From positions 1-64,000 of the forward strand of contig NZ_AXAY01000005.1 in assembly GCF_000473045.1 (NCBI RefSeq): a stretch of 64,000 nucleotides of DNA. The letters are read 5' to 3'. Position numbers and translations under genes: made by a program. This stretch comes from Bradyrhizobium sp. WSM3983. Its GTDB lineage: Bacteria; Pseudomonadota; Alphaproteobacteria; Rhizobiales; Xanthobacteraceae. Positions 33,768 through 42,792 of the stretch are shown here, in pieces (the first letter of the stretch is position 1; every line of letters begins with the position of its first letter). Under the pieces are notes generated by a model. That model had not been told where the DNA came from, made no database searches, and was given only the letters and a program-made list of their open reading frames with translations.

Positions 33768-34676
33768 TCACGAATACGGATTGATCAGCTTCTGCTGCTC
33801 GGCGCTGTGATGCACGAGCATGTCGATGAAGGTCCGGACCTTCGCCGACAGATGATGCTTGTGCGGATAGACCGCATTCATCGACATCTCGACCGGCCGG
33901 TATTCCGGCAAGAGGCGCACCAGCCGGCCGGCGTCGAGATCGTCCCCCACCAGGAAACCGGCCGCCAGGCTGACGCCAACGCCCTGCACCGCCGCTTCGC
34001 GCAGGGCCTCGCCGCTGTTGGTGATCAGATTGCCTGAGACGCGCACCGAGGCCGGGGTGCCCTTGCGATCGAAGAAGCGCCATTCGTCGAAGGGGTAGTT
34101 GATGTGGCGCACGCAATTGTGCCCGGCAAGCTCTTCGAGTGTCTGCACGCGTCCATGCGTCTCGATATAGGAATGCGAGCAGCACAACACGTGCCGCCAG
34201 GTCGCAAGGCTCCGCACGATCAGGCTGGAGTCGGGCGGCGCAATCATGCGCAATGCGAGATCAAAGCCTTCCTCGATCAGGTCGACATTGGTCTCGCCCA
34301 TGCGCAGGTCGACCTTGACCTCGGGATAGGTCGCGAGGAATTCGGCCATCACGGGCGCGACGAACGAGACCATGTGGGTGGCGGTGTGGATGCGCAGTGT
34401 GCCGCGCGGCGTCGATTGCAGCGCGCCGGCAATGTCATCGGCCTGTTCGAGATCGGCGAGGATCTGGGTCGAGCGGTCGTAATAGGCCTTGCCGATTTCG
34501 GTGAGGCTCACTTTTCGCGTGGTGCGGTTGAGCAGCCGCACACCGAGCCGGTCCTCCAGCGCCTGGACGTGGTTGCTCACCATGGTCGTCGACATGTTGA
34601 GGCGGCGGGCGGCGGCCGAGAAACCGCCGTTTTCGACCACGCGGACGAAAGCGGTAAGGCTGCTGAAGCGGTCCAT
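33768..34676 (-). CDS. LysR-family regulator of the EmrAB-type pump
   Basis: A 302-residue LTTR. The HTH is GGFSAAARRLNMSTTMVSNHVQALEDRLG (about residues 17-45), and the effector domain starts at about residue 91 (GTLRIHTATHMV). It is divergent from the HlyD-type gene at 34817, the usual arrangement for LTTR-controlled efflux systems. The shared gap carries a 48-bp block with three GATTATC half-sites that is repeated in front of the transporter gene, so this regulator probably controls both. The effector is unknown. Confidence 0.88.
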   Translation of the reverse strand: MDRFSSLTAFVRVVENGGFSAAARRLNMSTTMVSNHVQALEDRLGVRLLNRTTRKVSLTEIGKAYYDRSTQILADLEQADDIAGALQSTPRGTLRIHTATHMVSFVAPVMAEFLATYPEVKVDLRMGETNVDLIEEGFDLALRMIAPPDSSLIVRSLATWRHVLCCSHSYIETHGRVQTLEELAGHNCVRHINYPFDEWRFFDRKGTPASVRVSGNLITNSGEALREAAVQGVGVSLAAGFLVGDDLDAGRLVRLLPEYRPVEMSMNAVYPHKHHLSAKVRTFIDMLVHHSAEQQKLINPYS

Positions 34677-34689
34677 GGTCTGAGGCTCC

Positions 34690-34737
34690 GATTATCCTCC
34701 ATTGCTGGATAATGCTTCCAGCAATTCCGGGATTATC
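34690..34737. promoter_or_regulatory. Operator block A (three GATTATC half-sites)
   Basis: GATTATC at 34690 and 34731 flank an inverted copy GGATAAT at 34707-34713; the first pair forms ATTATCC-N9-GGATAAT. The 48-bp block is 35/48 identical without gaps to block B at 35988-36035. It lies between the divergent LysR and HlyD-type genes. Confidence 0.7.
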
Positions 34738-34816
34738 ACAGCCGCCGGGACAACGCATCTTGGAGCCATCAAGAGCGCACTGTTCGAAACAGGCGCATGG
34801 AAATTCCGAGGGCGCC

Positions 34817-35968
34817 ATGTCGAATGCGACTTATACCACTGCAACAACGGATAAAATCAGCCTGAAACCGTCCCGCCAGGCGATTAAGCGGGCGGCCCTC
34901 GCGCTGGCGCTGGCCCTCGGCGTCGCTGTCGCCAGCGACTTTGGCTACAATTACCTGACGACCGGCCGCTACCTGGAATCGACCGATGACGCCTATGTGA
35001 AGGCCGATTCCACCATCATCGCCCCGAAGGTGTCGGGCTACATCGCCCAGGTGCTGGTCGGCGATAACGAAAAGGTGAGAGCGGGCCAGGTGCTGGCCAG
35101 GATCGACGACCGCGACTTCAAGGCCGCGCTTGGCCAAGCGCGCGCCGACGTCGCAGCGGCCGAAGCCTCGGTCCGCAATCTCGATGCCCAGCTCGAACTC
35201 CAACAGCCGATCATCGAGCAAAGCACGGCCGACGTTGCCGCTGCCGACGCAAATCTGAAATTCGCGCAGGAAGAACGCGCCCGCTACGACGACCTCATGA
35301 AGTCGGGTTCAGGCACGATCCAGCGCGCGCAGCAGACCGATGCGGCGCTCCGCGCCAGCAACGCGCAATTGCAGCACGCCAAGTCGGGCCTGGTGGCCGC
35401 GCAGCGCAAGGTCGACGTGCTGACGACCCAGCGCGCCCAGGCTACGGCGCAGCTCGATCGCGCTCGCGCGGTCGCGGACCAGGCCGAGCTGAACCTCTCC
35501 TACACCGAGATCGCCGCGCCTGTTGACGGCACGGTCGGCGCCCGCAGCCTGCGCGTCGGCCAGTTCGTGCAGGCCGGCACGCAATTGATGGCGGTGGTGC
35601 CGCTCGATGCGGTCTATGTGATCGCGAATTTCAAGGAGACGCAGCTCACGCATGTGCGCGCAGGCCAGCCGGTCGAATTGCACGTCGACAGTTTTCGCAA
35701 TCGCACGCTGCACGGTCATGTCGACAGCCTTTCGCCGGCCAGCGGACTTGAATTCGCGCTGCTGCCACCTGACAATGCGACAGGCAACTTCACCAAGATC
35801 GTGCAGCGCGTTCCGGTGAAGATCGTGCTCGACGATCACAGCCTCACGGGCCTGCTGCGCCCCGGCATGTCGGCGGTGCCGACCGTCGACACCAAGGCAA
35901 CCGTGGTGGCCGAGCGCGAGACCGCCAAGCGCATTGCTGACAACGCGTCTCGCCCGAACGGCGGCTGA
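34817..35968 (+). CDS. emrA: HlyD/EmrA-family membrane fusion protein
   Basis: A 383-residue periplasmic adaptor. A single N-terminal membrane helix lies at about residues 23-45 (ALALALGVAVASDFGYNYL). Then come the lipoyl-like half-motif DDAYVKADSTIIAPKVSGYI (about 56-75) and a long alpha-helical hairpin (about 105-225). The second half-motif EIAAPVDGTVGARSLRVGQFV and the beta-barrel VYVIANFKETQL complete the EmrA layout. It would join the DHA2 transporter at 36086 to an outer-membrane channel. The ATG at 34817 is chosen by homology (MSNATYTT). No outer-membrane factor gene is in the window. Confidence 0.9.
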   Translation: MSNATYTTATTDKISLKPSRQAIKRAALALALALGVAVASDFGYNYLTTGRYLESTDDAYVKADSTIIAPKVSGYIAQVLVGDNEKVRAGQVLARIDDRDFKAALGQARADVAAAEASVRNLDAQLELQQPIIEQSTADVAAADANLKFAQEERARYDDLMKSGSGTIQRAQQTDAALRASNAQLQHAKSGLVAAQRKVDVLTTQRAQATAQLDRARAVADQAELNLSYTEIAAPVDGTVGARSLRVGQFVQAGTQLMAVVPLDAVYVIANFKETQLTHVRAGQPVELHVDSFRNRTLHGHVDSLSPASGLEFALLPPDNATGNFTKIVQRVPVKIVLDDHSLTGLLRPGMSAVPTVDTKATVVAERETAKRIADNASRPNGG

Positions 35969-35987
35969 CGCGGGATGTGCCCGGCAG

Positions 35988-36035
35988 GATTATCAAGTCT
36001 TGCCGGATGATCCTTCCCAGACTTCCGCGATTATC
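35988..36035. promoter_or_regulatory. Operator block B in front of the transporter gene
   Basis: GATTATC at 35988 and 36029 (41 bp apart, as in block A) with GGATGAT between them in inverted orientation. It occupies the gap between the adaptor stop at 35968 and the transporter start at 36086. This suggests the transporter has its own regulated promoter. Confidence 0.7.
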
Positions 36036-36085
36036 GAAACCATCAGTCTAACGCATCCTGTCTCTGTAACCGAGACGAGGCTTCC

Positions 36086-37705
36086 ATGAGCACGCTTCAA
36101 CCGACCCTCAACGCCGCTTCCGCCGCCAATCTCCCCGCTCCGCTAGCTGCTCCCGCTACACCGGCTGTATCAGCCAAAACGTGGATCGCGGTGATCGGCG
36201 CCACGCTCGGCGCCTTCATGGCGGTGCTGAACATCCAGATCGTCAACGCCTCGCTCGCCGACATCCAGGGCGCGATCGGCGCCGGCATCGACGACGGCGG
36301 CTGGATCTCGACTTCCTATCTGATCGCCGAGATCGTGGTGATCCCGCTGTCCGGGTGGCTGGCGCAGGTGTTCTCGATCCGGATCTATCTGCTCACCAAT
36401 GCGGTCCTGTTCCTGCTGCTGTCGGCGGCCTGCGCGCTGGCACAGGACCTGCCGCAGATGATCGTACTGCGCGCGGTGCAAGGCTTTACCGGCGGCGTGC
36501 TGATCCCGATGGCCTTCACGCTCATCATCACGTTGCTGCCGCGTGCCAAGCAGCCGGTCGGCCTCGCGCTGTTCGCGCTGTCGGCGACGTTTGCGCCGGC
36601 GATCGGCCCGACCATCGGCGGCTATCTCACCGAGAACTTTGGTTGGCAGTACATTTTCTATGTCAACCTTGCGCCCGGCGCGATCATGGTCGGCATGCTC
36701 TGGTATGCGCTCGACGCCAGGCCGATGAAGCTGTCGCTTCTGCGGGAGGGCGATTGGGCCGGCATCATCACCATGGCGATCGGCCTCTCCGCGCTGCAGA
36801 CCGTGCTGGAAGAAGGCAACAAGGACGACTGGTTCGGCTCGCCCTTCATCGTCAAGCTCAGCGTGATCGCGGCCGTCGCGCTGACCGCCTTCCTGATCAT
36901 CGAGCTCACGGTGACAAAGCCGCTGTTGAACCTGCGCCTGCTGGTCCGCCGCAATTTCGGCTTCGGCATGCTCGCCAACTTCCTGCTCGGCGTCGCGCTC
37001 TACGGTTCGGTGTTCATCCTGCCGCAATATCTGTCGCGCATCCAGGGTTACAATGCCGAGCAGATCGGCACGGTGCTGGCCTGGACCGGCTTGCCGCAGC
37101 TCGTGCTGATCCCGCTGGTGCCGCGGCTGATGCAGAAGTTCGATGCCCGGATCATCATCGGCGTTGGCTTCGTGCTGTTTGCAGGTTCGAACTTCATGAA
37201 CATCTTCATGACCAACGACTACGCCGCCGACCAGCTGTTGTGGCCCAACGTCGTTCGCGCCATCGGCCAGGCGCTGGTGATGGCGCCACTGTCCGCGGTT
37301 GCGACGGCCGGCATCGAGCCGGAGAATGCGGGCTCGGCCTCCGGCCTGTTCAACATGATGCGCAACCTCGGCGGCGCCGTCGGCATCGCGCTGCTCCAGA
37401 CCGTGCTGACCAAGCGCGAGCAGTATCACTCCAACGTGCTGATGCAATCGGTCTCGGTGTTCGAACAGGCCACCCGCACGCGGCTGGAGCAGCTCACGCA
37501 ATACTTCATCAATCACGGTGTGCTCGACCGTGCGGATGCGTCGCATCGCGCCTATGTCGCGATCGGTCATATCGTGCAGAAGCAGGCTTATATCTTCGCC
37601 TTCAGCGACACCTTCTATCTGCTCGGCATGGCGCTGATCGTCGCCCTGATCGCCGTCCTCTTCCTGAAGAAGCCCGGCCATGTCTCGGCCGGCGAAGCCC
37701 ACTGA
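36086..37705 (+). CDS. emrB: DHA2-family MFS drug exporter (EmrB type)
   Basis: A 539-residue transporter with about 14 hydrophobic segments. The first is WIAVIGATLGAFMAVLNIQIVNASLADIQ (about 32-60), containing the DHA2 motif in helix 1. Motif C-like APAIGPTIGGYLTENFGW (about 171-188) marks antiporters. It probably exports lipophilic drugs or plant phenolics in exchange for protons with the adaptor upstream. The start has CGAGACGAGG upstream. It follows the adaptor gene after 117 bp holding operator block B, and precedes the AhpD-like gene by 27 bp. Confidence 0.92.
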   Translation: MSTLQPTLNAASAANLPAPLAAPATPAVSAKTWIAVIGATLGAFMAVLNIQIVNASLADIQGAIGAGIDDGGWISTSYLIAEIVVIPLSGWLAQVFSIRIYLLTNAVLFLLLSAACALAQDLPQMIVLRAVQGFTGGVLIPMAFTLIITLLPRAKQPVGLALFALSATFAPAIGPTIGGYLTENFGWQYIFYVNLAPGAIMVGMLWYALDARPMKLSLLREGDWAGIITMAIGLSALQTVLEEGNKDDWFGSPFIVKLSVIAAVALTAFLIIELTVTKPLLNLRLLVRRNFGFGMLANFLLGVALYGSVFILPQYLSRIQGYNAEQIGTVLAWTGLPQLVLIPLVPRLMQKFDARIIIGVGFVLFAGSNFMNIFMTNDYAADQLLWPNVVRAIGQALVMAPLSAVATAGIEPENAGSASGLFNMMRNLGGAVGIALLQTVLTKREQYHSNVLMQSVSVFEQATRTRLEQLTQYFINHGVLDRADASHRAYVAIGHIVQKQAYIFAFSDTFYLLGMALIVALIAVLFLKKPGHVSAGEAH

Positions 37706-37732
37706 CCTCAACTTCAAGCAAGGAGAACGACC

Positions 37733-38194
37733 ATGAAGCCCCGCATGAATTTCTACCAGGCCGCCCCCGACACGATGAAGGCGCTGATGGCGCTGGAAGA
37801 GCAGATCCAGTCGACGGGACTCGAGAAATCGCTGATCGAGCTCGTCAAGATCCGGGCCTCGCAGATCAACGGCTGCGCCTTCTGCATCAACATGCACACC
37901 GAGGACGCCCGCAAGCGCGGCGAGACCGAGCAACGCATCTATCTGCTCAACGCCTGGCGCGAATCCCCGCTCTACACCGACCGCGAACGTGCCGCGCTGG
38001 CCTGGACCGAGTCGGTGACGCAGATCTCCGAGACGCATGCACCAGACGATGTCTATGCCGTGATCCGCTCGCAATTCTCCGACGCTGAGACGGTGAACCT
38101 GACCATGCTGATCGGCGCCATCAATGCCTGGAACAGGCTCGCGATCGCGTTCCGTGCGGTTCATCCGGTGAAGGTGAAGGCGTCGGTGGCCTGA
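37733..38194 (+). CDS. AhpD-like carboxymuconolactone decarboxylase family protein
   Basis: A 153-residue protein of the CMD/AhpD fold. The redox motif is NGCAFCINMHTEDARKRGE (about residues 44-62), with the CxxC and downstream His characteristic of alkylhydroperoxidase-like members. It probably reduces peroxides or acts as a thiol-disulfide protein. It is 27 bp downstream of the exporter gene with AAGGAG before its ATG, so it is in the same transcript; such pairings are common and suggest detoxification of reactive electrophiles. Confidence 0.9.
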   Translation: MKPRMNFYQAAPDTMKALMALEEQIQSTGLEKSLIELVKIRASQINGCAFCINMHTEDARKRGETEQRIYLLNAWRESPLYTDRERAALAWTESVTQISETHAPDDVYAVIRSQFSDAETVNLTMLIGAINAWNRLAIAFRAVHPVKVKASVA

Positions 38195-38222
38195 GCAGGG
38201 CGGGCCCCTCACGCGCAAGTCT

Positions 38223-38318
38223 CGTAGGGTGGGCAAAGCCAAAGCATGCCCACCGCGTCTTTCAAGAACGCGAGAGAAGACGTGGGCACGGCGCAAGCGC
38301 GCCTTTGCCCACCCTACG
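38223..38318. repeat. REP pair, same family as 1728-1828
   Basis: Two inverted units with the core CGTAGGGTGGGCAAAG at the left and TTTGCCCACCCTACG at the right. It lies between the convergent AhpD-like and aminotransferase genes. Confidence 0.85.
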
Positions 38319-38335
38319 ATAGCTGCGTGCGCGGC

Positions 38336-39196
38336 CTAGACCGCGGTGGCCTTGGCGAACTCCACGTAAATCTCGCGCAGACGCGCGGCAAGCGGCCCGG
38401 GCTTGCCGTCGCCCACCTTCTTGCCGTCGATCGCCACCACCGGCTGGATGAACAGCGAGGCCGAGGTCGCAAAGGCTTCCTTCGCAGCCAACGCCTCTTC
38501 CACAGTGAAGGAACGCTCCTCGACGCGGAGCTGGCGCTCTTCGGCGAGCGCGACAACGGCCTTGCGGGTGCAGCCCGGCAGGATCGCGTTGGAGTTCTTG
38601 CGGGTGACGATGACGTCGTCCTTGGTGAGGATGAACGCCGACGACGAGCCGCCCTCGGTGACGTAGCCGTCCTCCAGCATCCAGGCCTCGCCGGCGCCGG
38701 CTTCGGCCGCGGCCTGCTTCGCCAGCACCTGCGCCAGCAGCGCCACGCTCTTGATGTCACGCCGCTCCCAGCGGATGTCGGGCACCGTGATCACGTTGAT
38801 CCCGGTCTTGGCGGAAGCTGCGTTGATGATGTCCTTCTCGGAGGTGAACATCACCAGGCTCGACTTGACGTCGCCCTTGGGGAAGGCGAAGTCGCGGCCC
38901 TTGTCGGCGCCGCGCGTGACCTGGAGATAGACCAGGCCGTTCACGACCTTGTTGCGGACGATCAGCTCTTTCTGGATTTCGGTGATGCGCTCGACCGTCT
39001 CCGGCAGCCTCAAGCTGATCTCCCCGACCGAGCGCTCCAGCCGCGCCAGATGCGAGGCGTTGTCGACCAGCTTGCCGTCGAGCACGGCCGAAACTTCATA
39101 GATGCCGTCGGCGAACAGAAAGCCGCGATCGAGCACCGAGATTTTAGCATCCGAGAGCGGGACGAATGAGCCGTTGACGTAGGCGGTCGAATCCAA
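38336..39196 (-). CDS. Class IV PLP aminotransferase (D-amino acid aminotransferase-like)
   Basis: A 286-residue fold-type IV enzyme of the length of D-alanine aminotransferase. The PLP lysine is in RRDIKSVALLAQV (about residue 143), and the PLP glutamate and phosphate segment is YVTEGGSSSAFIL (about 174-186). VLDRGFLFADGIYEV (about 21-35) is the typical start. It could act on D-amino acids or branched-chain substrates; the short form and GLVYLQVTRGAD segment favour D-amino acids. It lies on the same strand as and downstream of the glt transporter genes, but 189 bp away with a repeat between, so co-transcription is uncertain. Confidence 0.85.
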   Translation of the reverse strand: MDSTAYVNGSFVPLSDAKISVLDRGFLFADGIYEVSAVLDGKLVDNASHLARLERSVGEISLRLPETVERITEIQKELIVRNKVVNGLVYLQVTRGADKGRDFAFPKGDVKSSLVMFTSEKDIINAASAKTGINVITVPDIRWERRDIKSVALLAQVLAKQAAAEAGAGEAWMLEDGYVTEGGSSSAFILTKDDVIVTRKNSNAILPGCTRKAVVALAEERQLRVEERSFTVEEALAAKEAFATSASLFIQPVVAIDGKKVGDGKPGPLAARLREIYVEFAKATAV

Positions 39197-39269
39197 GGCG
39201 GGTCTCCTGGCGGGAAGGGGGATTTGGCGAGCTTATACGCCAATTGGAAGTGCCGACCACCCCTCGTTT

Positions 39270-39379
39270 CGTCATTCCGGGGCATTCGCGCAGCGAATGA
39301 GCCCGGAATCCATTTCACCTCGCGTACTGCCGCCCGATGGATTCCGGGCCCGCGCCAAGAGGCGCGTCCCGGAATGACG
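39270..39379. repeat. Extragenic palindrome (GTCATTCCGGG family)
   Basis: Outer ends CGTCATTCCGGGGC and GTCCCGGAATGACG are inverted, with inner arms GAATCCATTTC and GATGGATTCCGGG also related. A second copy is at 48435-48541. It fills the gap between the aminotransferase and gltL genes. Confidence 0.85.
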
Positions 39380-39385
39380 ATCGAG

Positions 39386-40117
<732 letters not shown>

Positions 40118-40125
40118 GACAGGCC

Positions 40126-40818
40126 CTAGCGAAGGATGGCGATGCGCGCCTGGAGGCGGCGGACGCCGAAGGACGCGATACAGGAAATGGTGAAGTAGAC
40201 GACGGCGGCAAACAGGTACATCTCGACCAAACGGCCGTCGCGCTGTGCGACCTTGCTGGCCGCACCGAGGAAGTCCGTAATCGAAAGCACGTAGACCAGC
40301 GAGGTGTCCTGGAACAGCACGATGGTCTGCGTGATCAGCACCGGCAACATGTTGCGGAAGGCCTGCGGCAGCACGACGTAGCGCATGGTCTGCGCGTAGG
40401 TCAGGCCGAGTGCGTTGGCGGCGGCCGGCTGTCCTCGCGAGATCGACTGGATGCCGGCGCGCATGATCTCGGAGAAGTACGCGGCCTCGAACATGATGAA
40501 GGTGATGAGCGAGGACGCGAACGCGCCGACGCTGATCGGCCGCGAGGCACCGGTGAGCCACTGTCCGATATAGGGCACCAGGAAGTAGAACCAGAAGATC
40601 ACCAGCACCAGCGGCAGCGAGCGCATGAAGTCGACATAGAGGGCGGCGATGCGTCCGAGCGTCTTGAGGCCGGAGAGCCGCATCAGCGCGATCGCCGTGC
40701 CGAAGACGAGGCCGCCCAGCGCGGACAGCGCCGTCAGCATCACCGTGAAGCTCATGCCCTCGTAGAACAGATAGGGCAGCGCGCGGATGATAACGCCGAA
40801 ATCGAAATTGCTGAACAT
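40126..40818 (-). CDS. gltK: Amino acid ABC transporter permease (GltK type)
   Basis: A 230-residue HisM/GltK-like permease with about five membrane helices starting at [21 protein letters not shown]. The EAA loop is [23 protein letters not shown] (about 137-159). The ATG at 40818 is chosen because it begins the conserved N-terminus; upstream in-frame starts overlap the neighbouring permease. It is 4 bp downstream of the first permease gene and pairs with it to form the membrane channel. Confidence 0.92.
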   Translation of the reverse strand: MFSNFDFGVIIRALPYLFYEGMSFTVMLTALSALGGLVFGTAIALMRLSGLKTLGRIAALYVDFMRSLPLVLVIFWFYFLVPYIGQWLTGASRPISVGAFASSLITFIMFEAAYFSEIMRAGIQSISRGQPAAANALGLTYAQTMRYVVLPQAFRNMLPVLITQTIVLFQDTSLVYVLSITDFLGAASKVAQRDGRLVEMYLFAAVVYFTISCIASFGVRRLQARIAILR

Positions 40819-40822
40819 GGCG

Positions 40823-41554
40823 CTATTTCCCCGTGATGTAGCCGGGGATCGCAACGTAGCGCTCGAGGAAGCGCATCGCGGTCACGACGACGGCGTTGAC
40901 GAGGAGGTAGAGAAGGGTCGCGGCGGTAAAGGCCTCGAACACCTGGAACGAGAATTCCTGCATCGAGCGTGCCTCTCCGGTTAGCTCCAAGAGGCCGATG
41001 GTGATGGCGACCGCGGTGTTCTTGATGGTGTTGAGGAACTCGGAGGTCAGCGGCGGCAGGATGATGCGGAACGCCATCGGCAGCAGCACGTAGCGATAGC
41101 CCTGCACCGTGGTCAGCCCGAGCGCGGTCGCGGCCATCTTCTGCCCGCGCGGCAGCGAGCCGATGCCGGCCTGCAATTGCACCGCGACGCGAGCCGACAT
41201 GAAGAAGCCGATGCCGATCGCCGCCGTCCAGAACGGCGCGTTCGGCAGTTGCTTCAGCCACAGGCCGGCAGACTTCGGCAGCAACTCCGGCAGCACGAAG
41301 AACCACAGGAACAGCTGCACCAGCAGCGGCATGTTCCGGAAGAATTCGACGTAGCAAAAGCCGAACCAGTTGGCGCCCTTCGACGGCAGCGTGCGCATCA
41401 CGCCGACGACCGAGCCGGTGATCAGCGCGATGATCCAGGCCAGCACCCCGGTTTCGAGGGTCAGCACCAGTCCCGACAGCAGCATGTCGAGATAGGTACC
41501 GGTCCCCATCGGGTTCGGCTGGAAGAAGATTCCCCAGTTCCAATGGTAGTTCAC
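40823..41554 (-). CDS. gltJ: Amino acid ABC transporter permease (GltJ type)
   Basis: A 243-residue permease. It opens MNYHWNWGIFFQPNP, close to GltJ proteins, and has about five to six helices and the EAA-type loop VAVQLQAGIGSLPRGQKMAATALGL (about 130-154). It follows the binding-protein gene by 242 bp containing two strong hairpins, an arrangement that may reduce its expression relative to the binding protein. With the 40126 permease it would form the heterodimeric channel. Confidence 0.92.
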   Translation of the reverse strand: MNYHWNWGIFFQPNPMGTGTYLDMLLSGLVLTLETGVLAWIIALITGSVVGVMRTLPSKGANWFGFCYVEFFRNMPLLVQLFLWFFVLPELLPKSAGLWLKQLPNAPFWTAAIGIGFFMSARVAVQLQAGIGSLPRGQKMAATALGLTTVQGYRYVLLPMAFRIILPPLTSEFLNTIKNTAVAITIGLLELTGEARSMQEFSFQVFEAFTAATLLYLLVNAVVVTAMRFLERYVAIPGYITGK

Positions 41555-41643
41555 GTGTCCCCCGCGCGAACGCGCCAGTCAGAGATGTCCCGCCGCTTAT
41601 GCAAATGTCCGGCCACTTCCCTCCAGAATGGCCGGAATGTCTT

Positions 41644-41785
41644 CCCTCTCCCCGCTTGCGGGGAGAGGGTTAGGGCGAGGGGGGCTCTCCGCGAGGGAGG
41701 TGATAGCTGGACTCGTGGAGAGTCCCCCTCACCTGGAATTCAGGCTGCGCTTGAATTCCGGCCTCTCCCCGCACGCGGGGAGAGG
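41644..41785. repeat. Triple hairpin repeat between gltI and gltJ
   Basis: Two outer stems of the form CCTCTCCCCGC...GCGGGGAGAGG at 41644-41669 and 41762-41785 surround a third inverted repeat (GGAATTCA...TGAATTCC, 41735-41759). The stems resemble the CTCTCCC repeats at 62163-62326. The 41555-41796 gap holds no gene. Confidence 0.85.
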
Positions 41786-41796
41786 CGAACAGCATC

Positions 41797-42708
41797 TTAC
41801 TTGTAGTCGTCCGGATTCGGCGAGTCCGAGGGCTTGGCGAACTCGTTCTTCAGCTCGGGCGAGATCGGCGTGTTGAGGTTCAGGCCCTTCGGTGGGATCT
41901 TCTGGGTGAACCACTTGTCGTAGATCTTCTGGGCTTCGCCGGAGGTGTAGAGGGCAGCAGTTGCCGCATCGACCACCTTCTTGAACGGCGCGTCGTCCTT
42001 GCGCAGCATGATGCCATAGGGCTCAGGCTTGGAGAACGCATCCTTGGAGATGACGTAGTCGTCCGGCGACTTCGAGCCGGCCACGAGGCTCGCGAGCAGG
42101 ATATCATCCATCACGAAGGCGACCGCACGGTCGGTCTCGACCATCAGGAAGGCTTCGGCATGGTCCTTGGCCGGGATGATGTTGGCGCCGAGCTTCTTCT
42201 CGACGTTGGCCTCGGTCAGCTGCTTGATGTTGGTGGTGCCGGCGGTCGAGACCACCGTCTTGCCCTTGAGGTCATCGATCGACTTCAGCCCGCTCGACTT
42301 CTTGAACACGTAGCGGCTGGCGGTCAGGAAGTGGGTGTTGGTGAAGGCGACCTGCTTCTGGCGCTCGGCATTGTTGGTGGTCGAGCCGCATTCGAGGTCG
42401 ATGGTGCCGTTCGCCATCAGCGGGATACGAGTCGCCGAGGTCACCGGATTGAGCTTCACCTCGAGCTTGTCGAGCTTGAGCTCCTTCTTCACGGCGTCGA
42501 CGATCTTGTAGCAGATGTCCATCGCGAACCCGACGGGCTTCTGGTTGTCGTCCAGATAGGAGAACGGGATCGAGGAATCGCGGAATCCCAGCGTGATCGC
42601 GCCGGTGTCCTTGATGTTCTTCAGCGTGCCGGTCAGCTCTTCGGCGCCGGCCTGGCTGACGACAAAGGTCGCGGCGAGCGCAAGGCCGATGTGGCGGAAA
42701 TGTTTCAC
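41797..42708 (-). CDS. gltI: Glutamate/aspartate-type periplasmic binding protein
   Basis: A 303-residue family 3 solute-binding protein. The signal peptide is HIGLALAATFVVSQAGA, cut near residue 22. The mature protein follows GltI closely by eye: LTGTLKNIKDTGAITLGFRD, SSIPFSYLDDNQ, DLECGSTTNNAERQKQVAF (about 108-126) and the C-terminal TSGEAQKIYDKWFTQKIPPK. It captures acidic amino acids in the periplasm for the permeases at 40126-41554. It is the first gene of the operon. Confidence 0.92.
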   Translation of the reverse strand: MKHFRHIGLALAATFVVSQAGAEELTGTLKNIKDTGAITLGFRDSSIPFSYLDDNQKPVGFAMDICYKIVDAVKKELKLDKLEVKLNPVTSATRIPLMANGTIDLECGSTTNNAERQKQVAFTNTHFLTASRYVFKKSSGLKSIDDLKGKTVVSTAGTTNIKQLTEANVEKKLGANIIPAKDHAEAFLMVETDRAVAFVMDDILLASLVAGSKSPDDYVISKDAFSKPEPYGIMLRKDDAPFKKVVDAATAALYTSGEAQKIYDKWFTQKIPPKGLNLNTPISPELKNEFAKPSDSPNPDDYK

Positions 42709-42792
42709 TTTTTCTCCCCTTTCAGGATGATGCGGCCGGATGCAAGCACATCTCGGCCCGGATTAGAATGTGACTTTCGGCTGGATGCCGGC

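Noticed and set aside
36170..38296. 708-residue open frame on the minus strand opposite the exporter
   Set aside because: High-GC antisense shadow; the plus strand encodes an evident 14-helix transporter and an AhpD-like protein.
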